A stretch of 64,000 bases of DNA, taken from the NCBI GenBank assembly GCA_014859655.1, contig JACUTT010000008.1:1-64000 (forward strand), given 5' to 3'. Of this stretch, positions 53,735-61,887 are shown one piece after another. How positions within the stretch are numbered: position 1 is the first letter of the stretch; the number at the start of each line of letters is the position of its first letter. The notes beneath the pieces are model-generated. The model was not told the origin of the DNA. It made no database searches and was given only the letters and a program-made list of their open reading frames with translations. This stretch comes from Campylobacterales bacterium (GTDB lineage: Bacteria > Campylobacterota > Campylobacteria > Campylobacterales > Sulfurimonadaceae). Position numbers and translations under genes: made by a program.

Positions 53735-54790
53735 CTAGCGTTTTTTGTCCATCTTGTAGACATAGGCCAAAACCTCCGCAACCGCCTGAAAAAGCGACTC
53801 CGGGATTGGGGCATCCAGATCGACTTCGGCATAGAGCGAACGCGCAAGCGGAGGATTTTGAACAATGTGCACGCCGTTTTCACGGGCAATCTTTTTGATA
53901 TTTAGTGCGATCTGGTTCATCCCCTTGGCGACAACCACGGGCGCTCTGTGCTTGTCCTCTTTGTAGCGTATAGCCACCGCATAGTGGGTGGGGTTGGTGA
54001 TGACAACATCCGCAGTCGGCACCTCCGCCATCATCCGTTTTCGCGACATCTGCATCTGGATCTGGCGGATTTTCGCCTTGACCATAGGGTCTCCGTCCAT
54101 GTTTTTCATCTCGTCTTTAACCTCTTGTTTGCTCATCTTCAGCTGACTAAAATACTGTTTACGCACAATAATGATATCCGCCAGAGCAAAGACAAAAGTG
54201 ATCAACAGCATTACAAGCGCCAGTATGATCGCCTTGTCGCGCAGCCAAAGAAGCTGATCGTTCAAGCCAAAGGCTGTCACCAGAGGAAGCTCTTCGATAA
54301 ACATAAAAAAGAAGATAAACCCTATGCCCAAGGTGATAAACGACTTCAAGGTGATCTTGATCGATTCGATCAGCTTTTTCATCGAGACAAGGTTTTTTAT
54401 CCCCTTTATCGGATCAATCTTCTTAAAATCGGGGATCAGCGGCTTGGTCGTAAACAAAAATCCGAACTGCGCAAAACTTGCCGCTACCCCAGCTATAGCA
54501 ACCAGCAACGCAAGCGGAATAATCATTATCAAGACTTCCCTCATCGTTACAAAGGTGATCTCAAAAATAAGTTCGCGGTTAAACTCATGGGAAAAAAGAG
54601 AGTAGTAGTAGCGGTAAAGATTAAAAAAATGCTCTTCGATGAAACCAAATAGCATCAAAAAGCCTAAAATCGCGACAAAAAGGGTAAAGAGTCCCGACAT
54701 ATCCTGACTCTTGGGAACATTCCCCTCTGTGCGCGCATCGTCTATTTTTTTTTGAGTAGGTTCTTCTGTCTTCTCCTGATCGTCTGCCAT
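53735..54790 (-). CDS. flhB: Flagellar export switch protein FlhB
   Basis: 351 aa. Four membrane segments (about residues 30-50, 88-108, 140-162, 185-205) and a cytoplasmic domain with VITNPTHYAVAI, the NPTH autocleavage site that switches export substrate from hook to filament. PQKxxDAxxxG-like N-terminal motif (EEPTQKKIDDARTEGNVPKS) is intact. The start is well supported by TAAGGAG, which is itself part of a duplicated block (see the repeat at 54763). Confidence 0.96.
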   Translation of the reverse strand: MADDQEKTEEPTQKKIDDARTEGNVPKSQDMSGLFTLFVAILGFLMLFGFIEEHFFNLYRYYYSLFSHEFNRELIFEITFVTMREVLIMIIPLALLVAIAGVAASFAQFGFLFTTKPLIPDFKKIDPIKGIKNLVSMKKLIESIKITLKSFITLGIGFIFFFMFIEELPLVTAFGLNDQLLWLRDKAIILALVMLLITFVFALADIIIVRKQYFSQLKMSKQEVKDEMKNMDGDPMVKAKIRQIQMQMSRKRMMAEVPTADVVITNPTHYAVAIRYKEDKHRAPVVVAKGMNQIALNIKKIARENGVHIVQNPPLARSLYAEVDLDAPIPESLFQAVAEVLAYVYKMDKKR

Positions 54791-54980
54791 AAAAGCTCCT
54801 TAGAAGAACATGCAAAAATTTATTTTAAATTTTGCTTTAGCGGTCATAGCGGGCCCAGCGTAAGAAAAGGAATGTATTTCTTTTCTGTTCTCATCAAAAA
54901 ATACTTCTGTCTTCTCCTGATCGTCTGCCATAAAAGCTCCTTAGAAGAACCTGCAAAAATTTCTAAGAAATTTGGCTTTA
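54763..54980. repeat. Direct repeat duplicating the start of flhB
   Basis: A 59-base block (54763-54821) recurs at 54904-54962 with one mismatch and weaker similarity continues to 54839/54980. The period is 141 bases. Each copy has the flhB ribosome site, ATG and codons for MADDQEKTE. Confidence 0.88.
54800..54931 (-). other. 43-codon mini-ORF upstream of flhB made by the duplication
   Basis: The upstream copy opens with the same AAGGAG and ATG, encodes MADDQEKTE, then runs into unrelated sequence (VFFDENRKEIHSFSYAG) and stops at a TAA that overlaps the flhB ribosome site. It could be translated as a leader and affect flhB translation, or be a silent by-product. Confidence 0.6.
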
Positions 54981-54992
54981 CTCAAACTGATC

Positions 54993-55808
54993 TCAGTCCA
55001 TCTTCATTGAGAAGTCGATCCATTTTGCCTGGTGGATCAAGGCACCCGAACTGATGGCGTCCACGCCTGTTTTGGCATAAGACTCGATCGTCTCGAGTGA
55101 GATATTGCCGCTAGCTTCGAGCAGGATATTGGGGAAGTTTTTCTGCTTGTAGGCCACGACTTCGCGAAGCTCATCTGTGCTCATATTGTCGCACATCACG
55201 ATATCTGCGCCGGCAGCCATAAAGCTTTTTGCCTGCTCAAAGGTTTCGGCCTCTATCTCTATCTTGGAGGTAAAAGGGATCATTTTGCGTGCCTGTGCCA
55301 TAAAAAGCGAGATATCCTCTATCGTTTTGAGATGGGTATCTTTGAGCATCAGACAATCATCCAGCCCCAGACGGTGATTGACCGCGCCGCCCATACGCGT
55401 TGCGTATTTTTCAAAAATGCGCAGCTGGGGGCGGGTTTTTCGGGTATCGAGAAGTTTTGTACCATAAGGCGCAATGATCTGCACAAAGGCATGGGTATAA
55501 GTAGAGATAGAGCTCGCGTGCAGGAGCATGTTCAAAAGAGTGCGTTCAATGCGCAGCAGGGTATGCGAATCGCCCTTTATCTGTGCGAGCAGATCGCCCT
55601 TTTCAAAGGAGGCCGCATCTTTGGTGTGCCAGATGATCTCAAAGTTCTCCAGCTCCGCCAGCGCGTCCGCATAGATTTGTCCGGAAAAGATCCCCGAACT
55701 TTTGGCAATGATCCTTGCGCTCGCAGGTACAGCGGCGCTTACGAGTGCATAGAGATCGCCGCGCCCCACATCCTCGGCCAGAACCTCTTTTACAAACTTC
55801 TCAATCAT
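54993..55808 (-). CDS. nadC: Nicotinate-nucleotide pyrophosphorylase (carboxylating)
   Basis: 271 aa. EDVGRGDLYA, TLLNMLLHASSISTYTH, DTRKTRPQLRIFEKYA (PRPP loop), GGAVNHRLGLDDCLMLKDTH and IEIEAETFEQA are conserved. It converts quinolinate and PRPP to NaMN in de novo NAD synthesis. It overlaps nadA by 4 bases, pairing the last two steps. Confidence 0.96.
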   Translation of the reverse strand: MIEKFVKEVLAEDVGRGDLYALVSAAVPASARIIAKSSGIFSGQIYADALAELENFEIIWHTKDAASFEKGDLLAQIKGDSHTLLRIERTLLNMLLHASSISTYTHAFVQIIAPYGTKLLDTRKTRPQLRIFEKYATRMGGAVNHRLGLDDCLMLKDTHLKTIEDISLFMAQARKMIPFTSKIEIEAETFEQAKSFMAAGADIVMCDNMSTDELREVVAYKQKNFPNILLEASGNISLETIESYAKTGVDAISSGALIHQAKWIDFSMKMD

Positions 55809-56803
55809 AGGGCCATCATTCTTTCAAGAGCGACCTTGGCCCATTTTGCCGTTTCAGGATCGACAGTGATCTCGTTGATCGGCTCTGCCTCGTCGATCGC
55901 TTTGAGCGTCAGGTATACATCTTCAAGCGTCGTCTCGTTCATCGTCGGACATTCAGGCTTGGTCGAGGAGAGGACGTAGGTGTTTTCCGGACGCAAACGA
56001 TTCACCAGGTTGAACTCCGTTCCCACGGCGATCTTCTGCTCTTTTGGCGCCTCTTCGATGTACTTGATGATCTGCGACGTGGAGCCGACAAAATCGGCCA
56101 GGGCGCAGACAGAAGGGTCGCACTCGGGGTGGACGACGATCTTTATTCCCGGATATTTTTTGCGGTAGAACTTGATGTCATCCACGCTAAAAAGCTGGTG
56201 CACGGAACAAAAGCCGTTAAAGCAGATGATGTCTGAGTCTTTGGGGTCTTTTCCGTCGCCTATCACACAGGACTTCAGGCCCATCTGTTGGGCAATGTTT
56301 TGGCCCAGACAGCGGTCCGGGACAAAGAGTATTTTTTTTCCCTCTTCGAGCGCTTTGGAAATAATCTTTTTGGCGTTTGAGCTGGTACAGACCATGCCAC
56401 CCATCTTACCTACTTTTGCCTTGACGTCCGCGTTTGAGTTGATGTAGGTGATCGGCAGGATATCTTCCGAAGAGATGCCGGCCTTGTTCATGAAGGCGAT
56501 CGACTCGTCAAAATAGAGCGCGTCCATCATTCTTGCCATAGCGCAGCAGGCGATCTTTGGCATCACGACACGTTTTTCAGGGCTCAAGACCTTGACGCTC
56601 TGTCCCATAAACCCGACCCCGCAAAAGAGCACGAATGTAGAATCGTCTTCCATTGTTTTTTTGGCAAGTTCCAGACTGTCGCCCGTGATATCCGCTATCT
56701 CAAAGACCTCGTCTCTTTGGTAAAAATGGGCTACTATCGTAACATCCAGCTTCTCTTTTAGCGCGATTATCTTCTCTTTGAGTTCTTCCTGCGTGTTTTT
56801 CAA
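55805..56803 (-). CDS. nadA: Quinolinate synthase A
   Basis: 332 aa. VAHFYQRDEVFEIADITGDS, FCGVGFMGQSVKVL (first cluster Cys), MVCTSSNAKKI (second Cys), HPECDPSVCALADFVGSTS and TEFNLVNRL are visible; a later Cys in TKPECPTMN completes the [4Fe-4S] ligand set. It condenses iminoaspartate with DHAP to quinolinate, and the cluster is oxygen-sensitive. No nadB is in the window. Confidence 0.96.
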   Translation of the reverse strand: MKNTQEELKEKIIALKEKLDVTIVAHFYQRDEVFEIADITGDSLELAKKTMEDDSTFVLFCGVGFMGQSVKVLSPEKRVVMPKIACCAMARMMDALYFDESIAFMNKAGISSEDILPITYINSNADVKAKVGKMGGMVCTSSNAKKIISKALEEGKKILFVPDRCLGQNIAQQMGLKSCVIGDGKDPKDSDIICFNGFCSVHQLFSVDDIKFYRKKYPGIKIVVHPECDPSVCALADFVGSTSQIIKYIEEAPKEQKIAVGTEFNLVNRLRPENTYVLSSTKPECPTMNETTLEDVYLTLKAIDEAEPINEITVDPETAKWAKVALERMMAL

Positions 56804-56869
56804 AACTTATCCTAAATTATAATTAATGCAAGTATAACAAATTTTTCACTACACTTTCGTCACTAAATC

Positions 56870-56892
56870 AATTTTAGAGCCACTCTAAAATT
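56870..56892. promoter_or_regulatory. Perfect inverted repeat just before plsY
   Basis: AATTTTAGAG-CCA-CTCTAAAATT is an exact 10-bp inverted repeat with a 3-base centre, directly upstream of the TGGAG ribosome site of plsY and within the divergent nadA/plsY gap. It may be a repressor operator or an RNA hairpin that limits ribosome access. Confidence 0.6.
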
Positions 56893-56902
56893 TGGAGAAA
56901 CC

Positions 56903-57517
56903 ATGGAAATCCTCTTTAATATCAATGTGCAGTTCTATCTGGCAGCCTACCTTGTCGGTTCTATTCCCTTCGGTCTTCTGCTGGCCAAGTTTTTTGCCGG
57001 TGTCAACATCAAAGAGTCCGGCTCGCAGAGCATCGGCGCGACGAATGTGCTTCGCGTCGTCAAGCAGAGCAATCCTGCTTTGGCCAAAAAACTCGGCGCC
57101 GCCACTCTGGCTTTGGATGCGCTGAAGGGTATAGCGGTTTTGGCCCTTGCCATGCTGATGGATATGCCTGAGTCAACCCTCTGGGCAGTCGCCGTGCTTG
57201 CTGTCATCGGACATTGTTTCAGCGTCTATCTGATGTTTGAGGGCGGGAAAGGCGTGGCGACCGGCCTGGGCGTACTTGCGGTGATGCTTCCGATCGAGAC
57301 GGCCATCGCCTTTGGCGTCTGGTTTCTTGCGGCAAAGACCCTTAAAATCTCTTCACTCTCTTCGCTTATTGCACTGCTTTCACTGGTGATCGCCTCTTTT
57401 TTCATTCACCCCGATATGGCGCATGCCCCGGTTTTGATCATTGCCTTTATCATTATCTATAAACATATTCCAAACATCATCCGCCTGATCAAGGGCGAAG
57501 AGAAAAAGGTGATATGA
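56903..57517 (+). CDS. plsY: Glycerol-3-phosphate acyltransferase PlsY
   Basis: 204 aa, five-pass membrane protein. GSIPFGLLLAKFF, GSQSIGATNVLR and FEGGKGVATGLGVLA are the three conserved PlsY motifs. It acylates G3P from acyl-phosphate to start phospholipid synthesis. Its stop overlaps folB (ATGA). Confidence 0.96.
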   Translation: MEILFNINVQFYLAAYLVGSIPFGLLLAKFFAGVNIKESGSQSIGATNVLRVVKQSNPALAKKLGAATLALDALKGIAVLALAMLMDMPESTLWAVAVLAVIGHCFSVYLMFEGGKGVATGLGVLAVMLPIETAIAFGVWFLAAKTLKISSLSSLIALLSLVIASFFIHPDMAHAPVLIIAFIIIYKHIPNIIRLIKGEEKKVI

Positions 57518-57837
57518 AGATCCATATCGAAGAGCTCCGTTTCAACTGCATTATCGGCCTGCTTGAAACGGAGCGTCATACGCCGCAAGAGGTTATCATA
57601 AACCTCGAACTCGACTATGACTACAAGAATGAGTTTATGAATTATGCGGAGCTTTGTGCCGATGTACAATCGAACATGCAGGAGAAAAAATACGAGCTTC
57701 TCGAAACAGCGCTCGATGCTCTTTTTGCTCTAATCTATGCGCGCTATCCCCTCGCAAAACGTCTCTTTATAAAGATCACAAAACCTGATATTTTAGACAA
57801 TTGCCGCGTCAGCGTCAGCAACATTAAAAAATTCTGA
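57514..57837 (+). CDS. folB: Dihydroneopterin aldolase FolB
   Basis: 107 aa. The FolB start IHIEELRFNCIIGLLETERHT, the Glu-containing PQEVIINLELDY and the C-terminal RLFIKITKPDI are recognised. It is shorter than the usual ~120 aa. It makes 6-hydroxymethyl-dihydropterin for FolK, which is encoded far away at 30.7 kb. Its last codons overlap the first copy of the direct repeat in the hsrA promoter region. Confidence 0.85.
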   Translation: MKIHIEELRFNCIIGLLETERHTPQEVIINLELDYDYKNEFMNYAELCADVQSNMQEKKYELLETALDALFALIYARYPLAKRLFIKITKPDILDNCRVSVSNIKKF

Positions 57838-57871
57838 AAGAAATATTAAGATTTGCTGAAAGAAATATTAA
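57835..57871 (+). promoter_or_regulatory. 15-base direct repeat upstream of hsrA
   Basis: TGAAAGAAATATTAA occurs at 57835-57849 and again at 57857-57871, 22 bases apart, which is two helical turns. It lies about 40 bases before the hsrA -10 element, a suitable place for a dimeric activator or for autoregulation. Confidence 0.55.
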
Positions 57872-57911
57872 TGTTTATTGAAAAATACTTTAAAAATTTC
57901 TAAAACTGTGT

Positions 57912-57917
57912 TATAAT
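57912..57917 (+). promoter_or_regulatory. -10 element of hsrA
   Basis: TATAAT lies 29 bases before the hsrA ATG, with a T/A-rich upstream stretch and a GTGAGGA ribosome site in between. Confidence 0.55.
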
Positions 57918-57946
57918 CCACAAAATTTTACATGTGAGGACGCTAA

Positions 57947-58621
57947 ATGCGCATTCTTATTATTGAAGATGAAGTAACTCTTAATAAAACACTCGCAGAA
58001 GGTTTGAAAGAGTTCGGCTACCAGAGTGATGTTGTTGAAAACATCAAAGACGGTGAGTATTATCTAGATATTCGAAATTATGACTTAGTATTAATGGACT
58101 GGATGCTTCCAGATGGAAATGGGATCGATATTATCGGAAACATAAAACGCAATACACCGAAGACGTGCGTTGTAGTTATCTCTGCTCGTGATGACAATGA
58201 GAGCGAGATCGAAGCGCTTAATGCGGGTGCGGATGACTATATCCGAAAGCCTTTCGATTTTGATGTTCTGGTAGCGCGTCTTGCGGCGCGTCTGCGTTTT
58301 GGCGGATCAAACATCATCGAGATTGAAGATCTTATCATCAATCCTGAAGAAGAGAAGATCACCTACAAAGAGAAGGATATCGAGCTCAAAGGCAAGCCTT
58401 TTGAGGTCTTGACCCACTTGGCACGCCACCGTGATCAGATCGTCTCCAAAGAGCAGCTTCTCGACGCGATCTGGGAAGAGCCGGAACTGGTAACACCAAA
58501 CGTTATCGAAGTTGCGATCAACCAGATTCGCCAGAAAATGGACAAGCCTTTGAATATCACTACCATAGAGACGGTTCGCCGACGCGGTTACCGTTTCTGT
58601 TTTCCAAAAGAGATAAACTAA
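57947..58621 (+). CDS. hsrA: OmpR-family response regulator, HsrA orthologue with intact phosphoacceptor
   Basis: 224 aa. The DNA-binding half (GKPFEVLTHLARHRDQIVSK, VTPNVIEVAINQIRQKMDKP) is nearly identical to H. pylori HsrA/HP1043 as I remember it. HsrA there lacks the phosphoacceptor Asp. Here the receiver is complete: acidic pair Glu7/Asp8, Asp51 in MDWMLPDG, Ser79 and Lys101. It is followed by a histidine kinase, so it probably works as a normal two-component regulator of essential and redox genes. RBS GTGAGGA is visible. Confidence 0.9.
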   Translation: MRILIIEDEVTLNKTLAEGLKEFGYQSDVVENIKDGEYYLDIRNYDLVLMDWMLPDGNGIDIIGNIKRNTPKTCVVVISARDDNESEIEALNAGADDYIRKPFDFDVLVARLAARLRFGGSNIIEIEDLIINPEEEKITYKEKDIELKGKPFEVLTHLARHRDQIVSKEQLLDAIWEEPELVTPNVIEVAINQIRQKMDKPLNITTIETVRRRGYRFCFPKEIN

Positions 58622-58628
58622 TCTCCCC

Positions 58629-58647
58629 TGACTCCCTTTCGGGGTCA
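58629..58647 (+). terminator. Hairpin between hsrA and the kinase gene
   Basis: TGACTCCC-TTTC-GGGGTCA pairs with one wobble, just after the hsrA stop. No T-run follows, so it may attenuate more than terminate. Confidence 0.45.
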
Positions 58648-58670
58648 CTGCTATTTAACCTTGCATCTGA

Positions 58671-58676
58671 TATAAT
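58671..58676 (+). promoter_or_regulatory. -10 element of the histidine kinase gene
   Basis: TATAAT 28 bases before the kinase ATG, after the hairpin, which suggests the kinase can be transcribed separately from hsrA. Confidence 0.5.
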
Positions 58677-58698
58677 CACCCTTAAATTATCCTAAAGA

Positions 58699-60036
58699 AT
58701 GCTAATGTTGCTATCTCAAAAAAGTATCCGCAGCCGATTTTTAATTCAGCTTATTGTTGCCTCAGCTTCGCTCATCTTTATATTTTCATCTCTCCTGTAC
58801 CTTTTTATACAACAATCTGTTTATGAAGACAAAAAAGAGGAGCTTTTGAACATTGCCAAGAATGTATGCGCTTATGAATCCATTCAGACCGTCAAAGAGG
58901 GTTCAAACACCGTCTTGGGTCTGAATATCGAGATGGTTGAGCACCCTGAAGCGGACGGTTCCATTGAATTTATTGAGACGACACGTGACAAGAGGGTATA
59001 CCTGAGCCTTCTTTATCCCTTTGACCTCAATGACAACAGCTATATCAAAGTGACCGAAAATATAAGCAACACAAAAGCGCTTCTCAAAAAGATACTCAAC
59101 TCTATCTTCATTATTAATATACTCGGGTTTGTTATTATCATCATTTACGCAATCGCTCTGTCTACCATGCTTATACGCCCCATCAAGGCGCTTACAAACC
59201 GCCTCTCAAATATGAATGAACACCTTATCCGGCCGATCAAAACAGAGCAGCTTCCCATCGAGTTTCTTCCTCTTGGAGAGACAATAAACCACCTGATCGC
59301 ACGTCTTCAAAACTTTGTGAAGTACCAAAAAGAGCTCTTTATCGGAACAGCGCATGAACTCAAGACCCCGCTTGCCGTGATGAAGCTTAAAAACCAGGTG
59401 ACCCTGATCAAGATGCGTGAGCCAAAAGAGTATGTTGCTACGATCAAGCTCAACAATAAGACAATCGACGAGATGAACAAAATTATCGCTGATATCTTGA
59501 ATATCGGCCGCCAAGAAGGCGCCCAGCTAGAAGCACCTCAAAAAGTCGATGTCATCGCCTATCTGCGTGCGAAGGGAAATGATTTCAAACTGCTTGCGGA
59601 AAACGAAAAAAAAGAGCTCATTATGGATTTCAAACCGGACCTCTTTATGGCCACCCTGCAGCCTACTTTGCTCAATCAGATCATACAAAACTTTTTGCAA
59701 AATGCGCTTAAGTTCACAGAATCAAATAAAGTCGTTCTCTTAAAAAGTTTTCAGACCGAAAGAGGGCTCTGCATTCAGGTCGTCGACGAAGGCGTCGGTG
59801 TAGATGAGAGTTTTGACCATTACGCACCCTTCAAGCGCTCTGGAAATAGGTCAGGTGTGGGATTGGGACTCTTCTTGTCCAAGAGTGCTGCAGATGCCCT
59901 CAATGCGAAGATCAGCATAAAAAACCGTACCGACGGTGTGCAGGGAACAGTCGCCTCGCTTGAGCTGGCTTCTTCACTGAGCTGCGCGCTGCCTGCGGCA
60001 AAACTGCATCCAAAAAACAATAGAAAATCCTCTTGA
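58699..60036 (+). CDS. Sensor histidine kinase next to hsrA
   Basis: 445 aa. Membrane helix at residues 15-38, a small periplasmic loop of about 105 residues and a second helix (residues 140-162), then a HAMP-like linker. HisKA: GTAHELKTPLAV with His219. The N box (LLNQIIQNFLQNALKF), G1 (VVDEGVGVD) and G2 (SGVGLGLFL) form the ATPase. The periplasmic domain has no known ligand fold. It is the obvious partner of the HsrA-type regulator. The start could also be the ATG at 58705. Confidence 0.88.
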   Translation: MLMLLSQKSIRSRFLIQLIVASASLIFIFSSLLYLFIQQSVYEDKKEELLNIAKNVCAYESIQTVKEGSNTVLGLNIEMVEHPEADGSIEFIETTRDKRVYLSLLYPFDLNDNSYIKVTENISNTKALLKKILNSIFIINILGFVIIIIYAIALSTMLIRPIKALTNRLSNMNEHLIRPIKTEQLPIEFLPLGETINHLIARLQNFVKYQKELFIGTAHELKTPLAVMKLKNQVTLIKMREPKEYVATIKLNNKTIDEMNKIIADILNIGRQEGAQLEAPQKVDVIAYLRAKGNDFKLLAENEKKELIMDFKPDLFMATLQPTLLNQIIQNFLQNALKFTESNKVVLLKSFQTERGLCIQVVDEGVGVDESFDHYAPFKRSGNRSGVGLGLFLSKSAADALNAKISIKNRTDGVQGTVASLELASSLSCALPAAKLHPKNNRKSS

Positions 60037-60054
60037 AGTTTAAAACAACTTCAA
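60033..60054 (+). terminator. Hairpin at the end of the kinase gene
   Basis: TTGAAGTT-TAAAAC-AACTTCAA is a perfect 8-bp stem that includes the TGA stop, followed by GCTTTATT. A terminator is likely but the T-tract is short. Confidence 0.5.
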
Positions 60055-60117
60055 GCTTTATTCTGCTATAAATCCCTACATAATTTTTGGGCAAAAATAG
60101 CCCTACGAAGGTACCTA

Positions 60118-60369
60118 ATGTCTTTATTGATAAATGATGAATGTATAGCCTGTGATGCATGTCGCGAAGAGTGTCCAACCATGGCCATAGAAGAGGGTGA
60201 TCCTATCTATATTATCGATCCGGACCGTTGTACGGAGTGTGTGGGCGACTATGATGAGCCGGCATGTATTGCCGTATGTCCTGTAGACTGTTTTGTTCCT
60301 GACAAAGACAATGTTGAGACGATTGCCGAGCTAAAATTTAAATACGATCAAATCCAAAAAGAAGAGTAA
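60118..60369 (+). CDS. 2[4Fe-4S] ferredoxin (YfhL / Alvin type)
   Basis: 83 aa. The first cluster motif is CIACDACREECP and the second CTECVGDYDEPACIAVCP, where eight residues separate the second and third cysteines, as in Allochromatium-type ferredoxins. It carries low-potential electrons in the cytoplasm. It starts 80 bases after the kinase stop and precedes ppx by 7 bases, so the two are a likely unit. Confidence 0.92.
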   Translation: MSLLINDECIACDACREECPTMAIEEGDPIYIIDPDRCTECVGDYDEPACIAVCPVDCFVPDKDNVETIAELKFKYDQIQKEE

Positions 60370-60376
60370 GCACTTT

Positions 60377-61837
60377 ATGGCAAAACGTACTGCAATTATA
60401 GATATCGGATCTAATTCCGTACGTATGGTTATTTTTGAACGCACAAGTCGTTTTGCCTTCCATCTTATCCATGAGACAAAATCACGAGTTCGCATCAGCG
60501 AGCGTGCTTACGAAAACGGCAACGCTCTTCAGGAGGAGCCCGTAGAGAGGGCCTACAAAGCCTTAGAAGAGTTCCTTCTTACCATCAAACACTACAAGGT
60601 CAGAAAGACCCTTTGCGTTGCCACCTCTGCGCTTCGCGACGCCCCCAACAAACAGACTTTCATCTCCCGGATAAAAAAAGAGCTAGGACTGCATATCAAA
60701 GTGATCAACGGGGAAGAAGAGGCCTATCTGGGCGGAATCGCGGCGGCAAACCTTCTTCATCTGCAAAGCGGCTTAACGGCGGATATTGGCGGCGGTTCTA
60801 CTGAGCTTGCCGTGTATGACAATAAGAAAGTCCAGCATACTGTTTCACTTAACCTGGGAACGGTACGCCTTAAGGAGCTCTATTTCGACAATGGAAACAT
60901 TGAAGGTGCTAAAAACTATATACGGGCCGAACTGGCGAAACTCCCCTCCGTATTCAAGCACAACGATATCATAGGCATCGGCGGAACGCTGCGGGCACTA
61001 AGCAAGATCATTATGCTCAAAGAAGATGTTGCTTTCAAAAAACTTCATGGCTTCAGCTATAGCGTGAGTTCGCAGCAGAGCTATTTCAACGAGATTTTGC
61101 ATGCCGACGAGAAGAAGTTGAAAAAAATAGGCATAAAGGAGGAGCGTCTTGATGTCATACAACCGGGCGTCTTGATACTTGATCTTCTGATAAAACATAT
61201 CGAAGCAAAACAGATCATTACATCCGGAGTCGGCGTTCGAGAGGGTGTCTTCTTGCACGATCTTTTGCGTACACAGCAGGACAGGTTCCCGTCTAACTAC
61301 AATCCGAGCGTTAAAAGTCTGCTCGATCGTTTTGGCGAAGAGCGTGAGAGTGAGCTTTTCAGCAGCGCGAGCAAACTTTTTGACATCAGCGCAGAGCACC
61401 TAAAAATAGAGCTCTCCTTTAAACCGCTCTTCTTGCATGCCGTCAAACTGAGCCAGATCGGCAAAGAGATCGATTTTTACGAGGGCCACCGTCATGCCTA
61501 CTACATTTTGCTCAATGGGCTTAATTATGGCTTTTCTCACAGTGACACCCTGCTGATATCGACGCTGGTACGCTATCAGCGCAAAAAGTCCCCCTCATCC
61601 GCACACATCAGCGACTATAAGCACTACCTACCTTCACAGGAGACTACGAATGCTCTGAGTTTTCTGATGAACCTCTCTCTATCTTTGTTTGGTGAGTTCA
61701 ATCATGGCGATGACTTGAGCATAACGCTAAGCGGGGAGTGTTTGAGTATTCGCGCCAAGCAGCGCTACCTGATTCATGAAAAGCTCAAGGATATTTACAG
61801 CAATGATTTCTTAGATATCTCCATCTGTGATCTTTAA
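60377..61837 (+). CDS. ppx: Ppx/GppA exopolyphosphatase / pppGpp phosphatase
   Basis: 486 aa. AIIDIGSNSVRMVIFE is the phosphate-1 motif, VINGEEEAYLGGIAA and ADIGGGSTELAVYD (phosphate-2) follow, then IIGIGGTLRAL and ITSGVGVREGVF. It has the longer helical C-terminus of bacterial Ppx/GppA. It removes terminal phosphate from polyphosphate or pppGpp. Coupled with SpoT in the same window, it can affect alarmone balance. The stop codon TAA is the first part of a repeat element. Confidence 0.93.
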   Translation: MAKRTAIIDIGSNSVRMVIFERTSRFAFHLIHETKSRVRISERAYENGNALQEEPVERAYKALEEFLLTIKHYKVRKTLCVATSALRDAPNKQTFISRIKKELGLHIKVINGEEEAYLGGIAAANLLHLQSGLTADIGGGSTELAVYDNKKVQHTVSLNLGTVRLKELYFDNGNIEGAKNYIRAELAKLPSVFKHNDIIGIGGTLRALSKIIMLKEDVAFKKLHGFSYSVSSQQSYFNEILHADEKKLKKIGIKEERLDVIQPGVLILDLLIKHIEAKQIITSGVGVREGVFLHDLLRTQQDRFPSNYNPSVKSLLDRFGEERESELFSSASKLFDISAEHLKIELSFKPLFLHAVKLSQIGKEIDFYEGHRHAYYILLNGLNYGFSHSDTLLISTLVRYQRKKSPSSAHISDYKHYLPSQETTNALSFLMNLSLSLFGEFNHGDDLSITLSGECLSIRAKQRYLIHEKLKDIYSNDFLDISICDL

Positions 61838-61863
61838 TACCAGGTTAGCAGGATTTAGTATAA
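61835..61863. repeat. Short relative of the inverted repeat at 34405
   Basis: TAATACCAGG begins at the ppx stop, as TAATACCAAA begins at the thioredoxin-gene stop. The run AGGTTAG-N4-ATTT-R-GTATAA matches the right arm of the 34405 element with about 5 differences in 24. Both sit between convergent genes. Confidence 0.55.
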
Positions 61864-61887
61864 GCAGACTCGTCACGGCGCTGCCTG

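Noticed and set aside
53948-54652. 234-codon plus-strand ORF opposite flhB
   Set aside because: Very His/Lys/Arg rich and without motifs, as expected from the complement of membrane helices.
54822-54903. Insertion sequence between the flhB duplicates
   Set aside because: The 82-base insert has no transposase and no terminal inverted repeats; the long flanking duplication is not a normal target-site duplication.
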